Shown piece after piece: positions 11,032 through 20,057 of a stretch of DNA of 64,000 nucleotides (position 1 is the first letter of the stretch; each line of letters starts with the position of its first letter). A model generated the notes under the pieces. The model had not been told where the DNA came from. It did not search any database and worked only from the letters and a program-made list of their open reading frames with translations. Origin of the DNA: Cervus elaphus (Eukaryota; Chordata; Mammalia; Artiodactyla; Cervidae); the NCBI RefSeq assembly GCF_910594005.1, contig NC_057845.1, forward strand, positions 5,862,001-5,926,000, read 5' to 3'. Position numbers and translations under genes: made by a program.

Positions 11032-11164
11032 TAGATAATAGCAGGAAAATCCATCTTTGAGGCGTGAGGGCATGTCTATCCAGAGACGCGAAGAGAAGAT
11101 CGCCCCATCGCGCGGGGGAGAGAGAGGGAGCAAAAAAAGGGGAGAAGAGAGCTTTGGCTCCTCA

Positions 11165-11171
11165 TTTTATA
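11165..11171 (-). promoter_or_regulatory. TATA box of the 3' LTR
   Basis: TATAAAA on the minus strand, with an upstream CCAAT on the same strand; the same arrangement is present in the 5' LTR. Confidence 0.65.
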
Positions 11172-11354
11172 TGTTTCTCTGTCCCTGGGCCTGTCTTATG
11201 TAAATTGGGTTTAGGCAGGAGCGTTGTTTGTTTTACCTGAGGTTCTCACTCCGGTCCTCGGACCTTCCTTTGTTCTATTTTCGCGGGCTTTCCCTTCCAG
11301 GTCTTTTAGCCAGCGCCATTTTGGACTCTTTTTCCCTATTCTAACTACCTAACA

Positions 11355-11364
11355 TTCCCCCCTC
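11355..11364 (-). promoter_or_regulatory. Polypurine tract
   Basis: Minus strand reads 'GAGGGGGGAA' directly before the 3' LTR (TGTTAGG...), the expected place and composition of the plus-strand primer. A second purine run lies about 90 bp upstream near 11455-11470. Confidence 0.85.
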
Positions 11365-11750
11365 AATAGATGGGAGGCCCAATTCTTTGGGAATAGGGGC
11401 GTCGAGGTCTCTCTGGCTACTTCCTGCTGAACTGGGACGGCGAGGGGCATTGGGCCTCCCCCTCTTGCTAGTCTCAGGCCTCAGAGTCCTTAGAGCGGTG
11501 TCCATCTAAGGGTGACTGATGTTTTCTGTGGTTGGCTGTAGTTTTATCTTTATTGAACTGGCTCTGCATGTCATAGCTTGACCTGGGCAGAGACAAGACA
11601 GGTTAGAGAATTGACAGTACATGGAACAATCATAAGCAGCGTCAGTATGGCATAACAAGGACTAGTAGGGGCATTAGCCAATTTTAAATTTACATCACCA
11701 GGATGGCTCAAGTCCCTCCTTGTTCAGAGATCAGAAGAACTATCTCCTGT
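11365..11750 (-). pseudogene. env remnant region (env essentially deleted)
   Basis: Only about 390 bp separates the integrase stop from the polypurine tract, where a complete provirus of this class would have roughly 1.5-2 kb of env. No surface or transmembrane glycoprotein motif is visible. On the minus strand there is a short ATG-started hydrophobic stretch near 11674 that soon stops, and a hydrophilic tail-like frame nearer the LTR; these could be the two ends of env left after an internal deletion, but that is inference. The region is non-coding as it stands. Confidence 0.6.
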
Positions 11751-13196
11751 CTATTTTAGAGTATTATTTCTGCCAAGCTGTGTTGGCTCTTTAGAGCTGT
11801 CTTGAGAAATCTTATCCCCGGAGACCAGATTTTGGGGTTGTTTATTAGAAGGGCACTCATTTGTAGTTCTGAATAGGTATCTGAGGTCTCCCAGGGGCTC
11901 ACAGGTGTATTGAGTGTCCTCTTCTGTTTTCTTCCACGGCTTGACTTGTGAGTAGTGAATCCAGGAGTCGTGTCCTGGTACCTTGACCGCTGTGGGAGTA
12001 GAAAGTATTACAGGGTAGGGGCCCTTCCACGTGGGCTGGAGCTGAGCCTTTGGGGACCCGTCTTTCCAGACTTTAATTAGGACTTGAGTCCCTGGAGCAT
12101 ATAGTGGCGAGTCTTTAGAGTCTTTTGGGTCCTGGTTCATACCCCACAAGCGTATATCCTGTTGGAATTGCCCAACGGCCATGGTATAAGACTGGAGGGT
12201 CTGAACCTCTGGATCTAGGAAGAGGTCATTGACATAAACAAAAGGTCTCCCATATAGCATCTCATAAGGACTAAAACCAACCTGTTCCTTAGGGGCAATA
12301 CAGGTACGGAGGAGAGCTATTGGTAAAGCCTCCTTCCATCCCAGGGAGGTCTCTTGGGTTATCTTTTTTATTGCTGATTTTAAGAATTGGTTGGCTCTTT
12401 CTACTTTTCCTGAAGACTGAGGCCTCCAGGCACAATGGAGATAATAAGTAATGCCCAATGCTTTAGAGATTCCTTGGGTGATCTTAGAAGTAACTGATGT
12501 CCCATTGTCACTTTGTAATGACCTGGGCAGACCAAACCTTGGAATGATTTCATGGAGCAGTCTTTTTACTACCTCCTCAGCCTTCTCAGTCCGGGTGGGA
12601 AAGCCTTCAATCCATCCTGTGAATGTATCTATCATGACTAATAGGTATTTATACCCTTGAGAAACTGGCATCTGGATGAAGTCCATCTGCCAGTCCTCTC
12701 CTGGATAAGCCCCACGTCTCTGGACGGGCTGGGCCAGCTGGGGTCCTCGAGCTCCTTGGGGGTTGTTTAATTGGCAAGTGGGACAAGAGGAGACCACCTG
12801 CTTTATAGCTGTTTGGAAGCCTGTTCCTCTGAAAGACCTTTCTAGTAATCTTTGGAGGGCCTTTTCTCCTAAATGAGTGGTGGCATGTAAGGAGTTAACC
12901 AACTTCCATTGGATGTTCCCAGGCAAAAAAATGAGTCCCTCCTTTTGGAACCACCCCATATGATCTTGAAAGCCCTCACTCTTAGCTTTAAGAGTCTCAC
13001 CTTCAGTATATGAAGGAGTTTCTGGCAAGTTAGTCTGTGGAACTAAGGTGGCAACCCCTATCAGGTCATGGTTCTGTAACGCTGCTCTCTTAGCTGCCTG
13101 ATCAGCTGCTTGGTTCCCTTGTGCCACTTCCGTGCTCCCTTTCTGGTGTCCTTTACAGAGGGAGACTGAAACCTCAGTGGGCAGATGGACTGCCTC
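11751..13196 (-). pseudogene. ERV pol: end of RNase H plus integrase
   Basis: Open without interruption from just after the stop at 13197 to 11751. The first codons finish RNase H (the GNQAAD segment supplies its last acidic residue). Counting from position 13127 as residue 1, the integrase follows: an H81/H85/C115/C118 zinc site (HX3H, CX2C), a DD35E core (D149, D207, E243, with 35 residues between the last two), and a GPY/F-type C-terminal module around WKGPY. The 458-residue frame is normal length for this part of pol. It is in the same frame as the RT ORF, separated only by one TAA. It has no ATG start of its own and would depend on a Gag-Pol precursor that can no longer be made, so I call it a pseudogene although its domain residues are all present. 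Confidence 0.9.
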
Positions 13197-14958
13197 TTAG
13201 AGCCTAAGGATTTGGTCACCATATTTGATTGGGGACCCTCGGGTGGTCAAATGGCCCCTTTCTTTCCAGATAGCTGCATGTGCATGTAGCACCAGAAAGG
13301 CATACTTGGAGTCAGTATAAATGGCTATTCTTTTTCCTTTTCCCAGCTCTAAACCTCGAGTCAGGGCTATGAGCTCAGCTAATTGGGCTGAAGTACCTGG
13401 TGGCAGAGGCTTAGCCTCTATGATCTCAAAATTGGAGACTACTGCATATCCAGCTCTTCTTTTTCCATCTAAGACAAAGCTGCTTCCGTCAGTGTACCAG
13501 ATTCCCTCAGGACTGGTCAGAGGATCTTCTGACAATCCCTCTCGGGGTTTTGTCCAGTGGTCCAAGGTTTCTAGACAGGAGTGAAAGGGAAGAGAGCCCT
13601 CGGGGGTAGGCAGGACGGTGGCTGGGTTAAGAACCTCACAAGGGGATATAGTGAGGCCTGGATTTTCCATCAATGTTACTTGATATCTGAGAATTCTTTG
13701 ATCAGACATCCATAAATGGCCTCTCCCATTTAGGAGTTGTTTTACTTGGTGGCTGGTAAAAATAGTTAGTTTGCCCCCAAAGGAGAGTTTTAAAGCATCT
13801 TCTATCATGATTGCAATAGCTGCAAGATTTCGAAGGCAGGGGGACCAGCCTTGGGCGATTGGATCAAGTCTCTTGGATAAGTAAGCTACAGGCTGGGGCT
13901 CAGATCCCAACCTTTGAGTTAACACTCCCAAGGCTATTCCCTCTCTTTCATGGACATAAAGTTGGAATGCTTTTTTTGGATCTGGCAACCTCAAGGCAGG
14001 TGCCTGAGTTAAGGCCTGTTTTAGTGTAGCCTCTGCCTTCTTTTGAGGAGTTCCCCACATTAGTGGAATTGAATCATCTCGTCCCTTTAAGCTTTTATTA
14101 AAGGGCTGGGCAATTAGACCATAGTTGGGTATCCAGATTCTACAGTACCCAGTTAGCCCCAGGAAAGCTCGCAATTGTTTTCGAGTCGTGGGGGAGGGCA
14201 ACTGGAGGATTCCTTGTACCCGATCAGAGGACAGCCTCCTGGACCCATGTGTAATCTGAACTCCCAGGTAAGTGACCTTTGTCTCGACCATCTGTGCCTT
14301 AGCACGGGAGACTTTATATCCCCTTTCTGCCAAAAAGTTTAGAACCTGAATTGCATGTTGTTGGGCACTTTTCTCATCTGGAGAGCAGATTAGTAGGTCA
14401 TCTACATGTTGTAATATTTTCCCATTAGGTCCCAGGTCCAGATCTAGGAGATCTCGGCTAAGGGCCTGTCCAAACAAGTGGGGACTGTCTCTGAACCCAT
14501 GAGGTAATACTGTCCAAGTCATCTGTTGGTGTTTTTCTCCTGGGGCCTCCCACTCAAAGGCAAAAAGATATTGGGATTCTTTAGCCAGTGGTATGCAAAA
14601 AAATGCATCTTTGAGATCCAAGACTGTAAACCACTTGGCAATGGGTGGGATTTCTCCCAAGATTACATAGGGATTGGGTACTGTGGGATGGAGGGGGACT
14701 ACAGCTTCATTTATGATCTGGAGATCTTGAACCATTCGCCAGGTTCCATCCTTTTTCTTTACTGAGAGGATTGGGGTGTTACATGGCAAACTGGTAACAT
14801 ATGGGGACCAATATGGGGACCAATAGCCCACAAACAAGGAATTTATTTATTAAAGGCTGTAGTCCCTCCCGAGCCTCTCTTTTGAGAGGATATTGTTTCC
14901 GGTTAGGAAACCGAGTGAGATCTCGGAGGACAATGATGACCAGTTCAGCTTGGTGGGC
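13197..14958 (-). pseudogene. ERV pol: reverse transcriptase and RNase H, broken
   Basis: The RT palm is clear between 13197 and 14837. An LKDAFF segment carries the first catalytic Asp and the second motif reads HVDD at 14397-14408, with His (CAT) in place of the usual Tyr. The LPQGF-type motif reads LPHGF. RNase H follows with YTDGSS, an AEL segment and YTDSKYA. Breaks: the N-terminal fingers (about 14800-14958) are in the protease frame and the rest is one base off, with a 12-bp tandem duplication (ATTGGTCCCCAT twice) at 14797-14825 close to the frame change. A TAA at 13197-13199 interrupts RNase H before its final Asp. In the intact family this protein copies viral RNA into DNA. Family assignment to gamma-like class I pol is firm; function is lost. 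Confidence 0.92.
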
Positions 14959-15429
14959 TCATCCAGGAATCCCCTGGTCCCACACCTGGGGGTTAATTTT
15001 GTCCTCCCATAGTCTTTGTTCTCTCTCTATTGGAGGTGTAATGTGTTCCTCAGTAGTAACCAGGAGCTGTAGGGCCCTAGGGGCTGAAAAGCTTCCCATC
15101 ACAAGGGTGGTCCCCAATTTAGTGAGTATGTCTCTTCCTATTAAGGGAATAGGACACTCAGGGACAACCAGGAACTGTTGGGAGAATATCTGTCCATCCC
15201 AGCAACAAAGAGGTGCTTGGGTGAATCTTCTAGTAGTTGCTTTTCCTGTAGCACCCAAAATGGTACAGGTTTGGGAGAAGAAGGCTCCGGAGTAGGAGAT
15301 CAAGACAGAGTAGGTGGCCCCTGTGTCAACCAAGAAATTCTCGGACCTACCTGCCACATCCAGTTGCCCCCTTGGCTCCAGCCCCGTGATGGTTATCTGT
15401 GACAGGCGGGCTGGCTGGAGCAGGCTGTT
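14959..15429 (-). pseudogene. ERV protease (pro)
   Basis: Retropepsin frame that continues directly, in the same frame, after the gag TGA at 15430-15432. The active site VDTGAT has its Asp at 15325-15327 and a GRDIL segment lies downstream, the usual flap-to-C-terminus order. The frame stops at TGA 14959-14961, yet the codons after this stop keep pol-like sequence in the same frame, so it is a nonsense mutation and not the end of the gene. In the family, protease cleaves Gag and Gag-Pol during maturation and acts as a dimer. Same-frame gag-pro separated by one stop is the arrangement used by gammaretroviruses that make Gag-Pol by stop-codon readthrough. Confidence 0.88.
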
Positions 15430-15432
15430 TCA
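15430..15432 (-). promoter_or_regulatory. gag-pro stop codon (possible readthrough site)
   Basis: TGA ends gag, and the protease frame carries on in the same frame without a start codon. This is the layout of readthrough-type gammaretroviruses. Whether the downstream RNA folds into a readthrough pseudoknot was not tested. Confidence 0.6.
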
Positions 15433-16897
15433 GTCCTCTTGAACCATCGTGAGGGAAGGCTTGGCGCTTGACCTTGTGGCTCTTGGGTCCCCAGGGCAGA
15501 GTGCCGCCCAATGTCCCAGTTGATGGCATTTGTGGCAAGCTGTTCTAGGAGACTTGTCTCGGTTAGGACACTCTTTGGCCCAATGCCCCGCCTGTCTACA
15601 GATTAGGCATTTGCCCCGTGCCTTGTCATTCAAGGGCTCGGGGTGTGCCATAGGGCTTCCCTGGAGGGCGGCCAGCATCTGGGCATGCCTTGTCTCTTTC
15701 ATTCTCTCCCTCTCCTGGGCCTTGGCCTCCTTCTCCTGTTCTCTGTTATAAAAGGTATTGGCTGTCTGGATCATCTCATCTAGAGAGGCATCAGAGTTCT
15801 GCTGTAGCTGTTGTAACTTAATTCTGATCTCTGATGCACATTGGGACAGGAATTTGTCCTTTAAAATCACCTGTCCTCCGTAAGAGTCTAAGTCCAAATT
15901 AGTAAACTTTTGGAGGGCCTCTTTTAGCCTTTCCAGAAAGGCAATGGGGTTCTCATTGGACTCCGGAGTTATTGCTGAGATCCGGGCATAGCTAATTACT
16001 TTTTGCTGGGCTGCTTTCAGTCCTGCCTTTATACAGATGAGAAAATGATCTCTTCCCCAGATGTGCTCAGGGTCATTATAATTCCAGTTAGGATCGGAGG
16101 AGGGGACTGCAGTTTCCCCTACTGGGTATCTATTGCTTGACGTGTGAAGCCCTGTTGCATACCTCTGGGCTTCCTTTAAGACCCTAGTATGTTCAGGGTC
16201 AGATAAAGTTTGACTAAATATGACCATGATGTCCTTCCATGTCACGTCAAAGGCCAAGGTAATATGTTGGAATATATCTATGTATTTGCCTGGGTCGTCT
16301 GTATAGCTTCCCAGGTCTTGTTTGATTTGTCTTAGTTCTAAGAGGGAGAAGGGTTTATGGATGCAGGTTGGTCCGAATTCTCCTCCAGTTTCAACTAAGG
16401 GACATACTCGAGCTGGCTTTTGTGGAGGGGGTGCTCCCGGATATGGGGGCATGCTTGGATACAAGGAAGAAGCACCAGGCAACTCGGGAGCTGTGGGAGG
16501 TGAGCCTTCACGGGGTGGGGGGGTGGGGGGGTTTCTTCTCTTGGTTGCCTGTGCCTAACACCATTTGCCTAGTGGGCTCCCTTTTAGGGCGTACAACAAT
16601 CCCATACTTAAGACAGAGTTCCTTCATATCTCTCAGTCTGAAGAAAATTTGAACATAGGGGATCTCTGTCCATTTCCCTTGTCTTTTGCAGAATAATTCT
16701 AATTGCAGGATGGTATTGTAATTTAAAGTCCCATCCTCGGGCCAGTGTTCCTCGTCCCCCAGTGGATACCGTGGCCACGCAGTGGCACAAAAGAATTTTA
16801 AATGACTCCTCCTCAGAGTTAGAGGATTGAACAGCTTCCAGTTGTCAAAGATGCATCTCAAGGGTGTCTGCCGGGAAGTGGATTGGTTATTTCCCAT
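15430..16897 (-). pseudogene. ERV gag, frameshifted
   Basis: Starts at ATG 16897 with MGNNQS, a myristoylation-type N-terminus; an ATG five codons upstream is less likely for that reason. The first frame (matrix) runs to a stop at 16508. The remainder (proline-rich linker, capsid, nucleocapsid) lies in another frame ending at TGA 15430-15432. The frame change sits in a pair of seven-C runs (minus strand) near 16513-16530. Capsid is followed by a charged, coiled-coil-like segment rich in Glu/Arg and then two CX2CX4HX4C zinc knuckles at about 15568-15609 and 15496-15537. Murine leukaemia-type viruses have one knuckle, so two is a family marker here. Gag would form the particle shell; as found it is broken. 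Confidence 0.9.
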
Positions 16898-17880
16898 CTG
16901 AAAAACAGTCATGTTAGGGAGGAAAAGGAAAAGAAAAAACTAATAGGCTTTTTGAAGCTTATCTTACCCAGTACTGTGGCAACCTGAGAGCCAGGCGTCC
17001 CCGGGTCAGGATGCAGATCTCCAGGCAGGCTGAGGCGTGACAGCCTCCTAGAGATCGAATCCCCGGGCAGGTCGAGGCGTGACGGCCTCCCGAGAATTGA
17101 GCCCCTGGGCAGGTCGAGGCGTGACGACCTCCTGGGACCCTTGGGACTAGAGGATCCCCGAAAGGCTGAGGCTTGACAACCTTTCGAGGACCAGATCCCT
17201 AGGCAAGTCAAGGCGTGATGACCTCCTGGGACCCCCGGTCTGGAGTTTGGGCGTCCCCAAGATCTCCAGTGTGACCAATGCTAGGTAGGACTAAGGTTGG
17301 ATATTATACAGTTCTTCCCTCCCAAGGCCAGCTATTTTCTGGTTATCCCTCTAGTAGATTGTAGAGGCAACATTGTGGGCCCGGATGGGGCTGAGGAAAG
17401 GAGCATGAAACAGGAAGGAAGGGGGGCAGAGCACAACCTTTGGAAGAATGACACAGCACCAGGGCATAACGTAAACCGATTAAAGTCAATTGGGTCCAAT
17501 CGAGCAAACTTTAATCCCCAATCTGTAAGGCAAAAGACACACCCGGAGGTGGCAGAACAGCCCTAAATCACTGTCAACAGAGGGAGGAGTGGGTGGTTTC
17601 CCAATGGCTGGGATGATCCTCCCGCTCATTAGCATATGAATTTGCCCTGCTCGCAAAACTTAGTTAGGCCACATTCCATGGCCGGTACCCTGTAGAATGG
17701 GCGCTTCTCTCTGAATCCTAGCAAATCCACCTCCCACTTATCGCTTTGTTTCTCACTGAATTTTTGCAATAAGACCTCAGAGCCTGAGCCGGGCATCCTG
17801 GGTTTTGGTTGGGCTCGCGTCCCGAGTTGGGCTCCTGCTGCGCTTGGCCTCTTCCGTGGAGGTTGTTTCAGCCACGTTTT
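16898..17880 (-). other. ERV leader (pre-gag) region
   Basis: About 980 bp between the primer site and gag, long for the class. It would contain the packaging signal. A good splice donor context (TGGGTAAGA on the minus strand, about 16964-16972) lies some 70 bp before the gag ATG. The gag-proximal part carries the 42-bp repeat array. Confidence 0.7.
16988..17262 (-). repeat. 42-bp tandem repeat in the ERV leader
   Basis: Five copies of the core 'GAGGCGTGAC' type (plus-strand starts 17032, 17074, 17116, 17168, 17210; spacings 42, 42, 52, 42), separated by related 'cccgggcaggtc' linkers. In copies 1 and 2 the core is a perfect 5-bp inverted repeat (GAGGC/GCCTC, 6-nt loop); in the others it is weaker. 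Because 42 is a multiple of three, one minus-strand frame stays open across the array with a 14-residue period, but it starts from no ATG. Confidence 0.8.
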
Positions 17881-17898
17881 ATCCGAGTCACGGCACCA
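17881..17898 (-). promoter_or_regulatory. Primer-binding site, tRNA-His
   Basis: The plus strand reads 'atccgagtcacggcacca', identical to the 3' 18 bases (with CCA) of mammalian tRNA-His as I know it, so the minus strand is its complement. It lies four bases inside the 5' LTR, the normal position. Confidence 0.88.
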
Positions 17899-18225
17899 TA
17901 GATGTCACGCGAGTGTTATGTTCCTCGGTTCTTTGTCTCATCACAACAAAAATTTGGAGTGACGGACATTGAAGCCCCTTGGCGGGTCACAGCTCTCGGA
18001 GGACAGACCGTGTTATAGCTCTCAGGTCTTGAACGGACCGTGTTATAGCTCTTAAATAAATCAGTGTTACAGCTCAGTGTTACAGCTCTATTTAGATAAT
18101 AGCAGGAAAATCCATCTTTGAGGCGTGAGGGCACGTCGATCCAGAGACGCGAAGAGAAGATCGCCCCATCGCGCGGGGGAGAGAGAGGGAGCAAAAAAAG
18201 GCGAGAAGAGGGCTTTGGCTCCTCA

Positions 18226-18232
18226 TTTTATA
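18226..18232 (-). promoter_or_regulatory. TATA box of the 5' LTR
   Basis: TATAAAA on the minus strand, 33 bp downstream of a CCAAT box on the same strand; transcription would start near 18195-18200 and run leftward. Confidence 0.7.
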
Positions 18233-18373
18233 TGTTTCTCTGTCCCTGGGCCTGTCTTATGTAAATTGGGTCTAGGCAGGAGCGTTGTTTGTTTTACCTG
18301 AGGTTCTCACTCCGGTCCTCGGACCTTCCTTTGTTCTATTTTCGAGGGCTTTCCCTTCCAGGTCTTTTAGCCA

Positions 18374-18383
18374 CCGCCATTTT
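18374..18383 (-). promoter_or_regulatory. YY1-type site at the U3 edge
   Basis: CCGCCATTTT on the plus strand. Murine leukaemia virus LTRs have a CGCCATTTT element near the start of U3 that binds YY1/UCRBP and represses transcription; the position here matches. Binding is inferred. Confidence 0.55.
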
Positions 18384-18415
18384 GGACTCTTTTTCCCTAT
18401 TCTAACTACCTAACA

Positions 18416-18419
18416 GTAT
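18416..18419. repeat. Provirus target-site duplication (right copy, GTAT)
   Basis: GTAT immediately after the CA end of the 5' LTR, matching 10835-10838. Confidence 0.85.
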
Positions 18420-18604
18420 GAATTGCTCCTTGATGAGGCTGGAGGTTGCAGAAACAAGTGGTGAACAGTATGCTGGACAGAGGAAATACCCTGAAACCAA
18501 GAGAATCTTAGACGCTTGGGCTGGGACATAAAACTTGACAAGAGCCCTGGCTGGGCTGACTGAGGGTTTTCAGCATCACCCGGGTTTGACCTTCCCCGAG
18601 CTGA

Positions 18605-18712
18605 TGGTTGTTGCTATTCAATCGCTCAGTCATGTCCTACTCTTTTCGACCCCATGGACTGCAGCATGCCAGGCTTCTCTGTCCTTCACTATTTCCAGGA
18701 GTTGACGGTAGG
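18605..18712 (-). mobile_element. BovB LINE 3'-end fragment
   Basis: Plus strand 'caatcgctcagtcatgtcct' and 'catggactgcagcatgccag' mark the extreme 3' end of BovB in reverse. Confidence 0.8.
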
Positions 18713-18859
18713 GATCCCAGAATGCTGATTGACTGGACAGTGACATTCATGATCAGGTTTGAGCTCTAACGGAGGTTTTGAAAGATGCATGTAAGGCATT
18801 CAGAGGCAGGAAATGGCAGGATTAAAAACAGCCCTTTAGGCAGCTCCTGAAGCTAGCAG

Positions 18860-18990
18860 GAACTTCCATGGTGGTCCAGTGATTAAGACTCTGAGCTTTC
18901 ACTGCTGGGGGCGCAAGTTCCATCCTTGGTCCAGGAACTGAGATCCCTGCGTGCAGTGTTGTGGGCCAAGAGGAAAAAAAAAAAAAAAAA
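18860..18990 (+). mobile_element. tRNA-Glu-derived SINE (CHR type)
   Basis: Head 'ggaacttccatggtggtcca', box B-like 'gcaagttccatccttggtcc', and a pure A tail at about 18974-18990. Confidence 0.8.
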
Positions 18991-19792
18991 TCCATCAAAG
19001 AAATCACAAGCTCCTTAGCCAGGGTAGTAATAACAGGGAAAAGGAGACAGAATAAAATTGAGATGAAGAAAGGAAAAAAGAGGAAAGATGGTTGGGAGAA
19101 TGGAAGAACATTGTATAAACTATTACGAAGAAGACTTAGAAAATAACTTCCATTTTTATCAACAACAACAAATATTATGTACTTCTCAGGTCTACCTCTA
19201 CACACCCCATCTTCTCACTCCTAGGGCTGACTGGCTTGTTTTCCCAGGCTCATAGCTGTCCCTAGTCCTAGGACCCCAAGACCTAGTCTAACCCAAGACC
19301 TAGTCTAACCCTCCACTGAGGCTATTGGAGTATCAACTGAGAGCATTACCACCCTGTCGGGGAACATTTGAAAATGCATGAGAACATTTTTAATTAGTGA
19401 AATGACCTAGGGTGGTTACTGACATTTAGGAATAGGAGATGTTAAACATCCTGAAATATTCAAGGAAGGCCTACACAATACAGAGCTGAACCGTGCGGAA
19501 ACCAGTAGTCCCATCATTGAGAAACACTGCCACACCACCCCCCACTGCTGAATCTCAGTTTGATAAACAGGCGTGTGCTGTGTTCTCTGGAGCATCTCTC
19601 AGAAGATGGGACGTATCCAGAGACCTCTGAACACAAAGCTTTGGCACCCAATTCCTGTTATAAACATTTGATATTCTCCCAAGATCACTCTAGTCGCTAC
19701 CTTCTTTCTCTGTGTTTTGAGAAGTTACCAAGTGCCTAGCACTGTAGTCACAGCTGGTGGCCTAGACAAGCAGACAGATAGCCCACAATAAC
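18991..19792. other. Nothing recognised
   Basis: Purine-rich start, then ordinary non-coding sequence with no gene or repeat that I could place. Confidence 0.4.
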
Positions 19793-20004
19793 CCCACTGG
19801 CTCAGCAGTAAAGAATCTGCCTGCAAGGCAGGAGATGCAGGTTCAACCCCTGGGTCGTGAAGATCCCCTGGAGAAGGAAATGGCAACCCCCTCCATATTC
19901 TTGCTTGGGAAATTCCATGGACAGAGGAGCCTGGTGGACTTCAGTCTATGGGATCATAAAGAGTTGGACACAACTTGTTGCCTAAACAATAACAACAACA
20001 AGCC
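19793..20004 (+). mobile_element. Bov-tA SINE
   Basis: 'ccactggctcagcagtaaag' head, 'caggttcaacccctgggtcg', body 'gagaaggaaatggcaacccc' and an '(aac)n' tail. Confidence 0.88.
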
Positions 20005-20057
20005 CAAAATGTAGTCCCTGCCCACAAGGATTTAATACTCCACTGAGGAGTAAAAGG

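Larger units (their letters stand above)
10839..11354 (-). repeat. 3' LTR of the provirus
   Basis: 516 bp, beginning TG and ending CA on the plus strand ('tgtcacgtgagtg' to 'actacctaaca'). Aligned by eye to the other LTR it differs at about 13 positions plus a 1-bp and a 4-bp indel. It holds a TATA box (11165-11171), a CGCCATTTT motif (11314-11322) and, unlike the 5' LTR, an AATAAA signal (11026-11031). The R/U5 part has several copies of a GAGCTRTAACAC motif. Confidence 0.93.
10839..18415 (-). mobile_element. Class I endogenous retrovirus, env-less provirus
   Basis: A 7,577-bp provirus read on the minus strand. Order from its 5' end (right side): LTR, tRNA-His primer site, long leader with 42-bp repeats, gag, protease, RT-RNase H, integrase, short env-less gap, polypurine tract, LTR. 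The 4-bp target duplication, gag and pro sharing one frame across a single stop, and a GPY/F-type integrase tail place it with the gamma-like class I elements. Two zinc knuckles and the His primer recall the HERV-H/F side of that class rather than murine leukaemia-type viruses; the family name is not claimed. Frameshifts in gag and RT, stops at 14959 and 13197, and loss of env make it non-functional. It lies about 27 kb upstream of the SCAF4 start in opposite orientation. Confidence 0.95.
17903..18415 (-). repeat. 5' LTR of the provirus
   Basis: 513 bp, TG...CA ends, next to the primer site. U3 is short (about 180 bp) and carries CCAAT (18265-18269), TATAAAA (18226-18232) and a CCGCCATTTT motif (18374-18383) near its outer edge. 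It lacks the AATAAA found in the 3' LTR. Confidence 0.93.

Noticed and set aside
16909..17211. 100-codon minus-strand frame in the proviral leader, considered as an extended (glyco-) Gag
   Set aside because: It has no ATG, is not in the gag frame and stops before gag. It is a by-product of the 42-bp repeat.
16988..17262. CRISPR-like array
   Set aside because: Regular spacing, but the linkers are themselves repeats and it lies inside a retroviral leader in a mammalian genome.
17297..17566. 89-codon plus-strand frame in the proviral leader
   Set aside because: Antisense to the provirus, no domain, composition like chance.
17916..18194. 92-codon frame inside the 5' LTR
   Set aside because: Lies in R/U5 and simply translates the LTR motif repeats; nothing suggests an LTR-encoded protein.
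10839..18415. Assignment to murine leukaemia-type gammaretroviruses
   Set aside because: Two zinc knuckles and a tRNA-His primer site do not fit that group, so only class I, gamma-like, is claimed.
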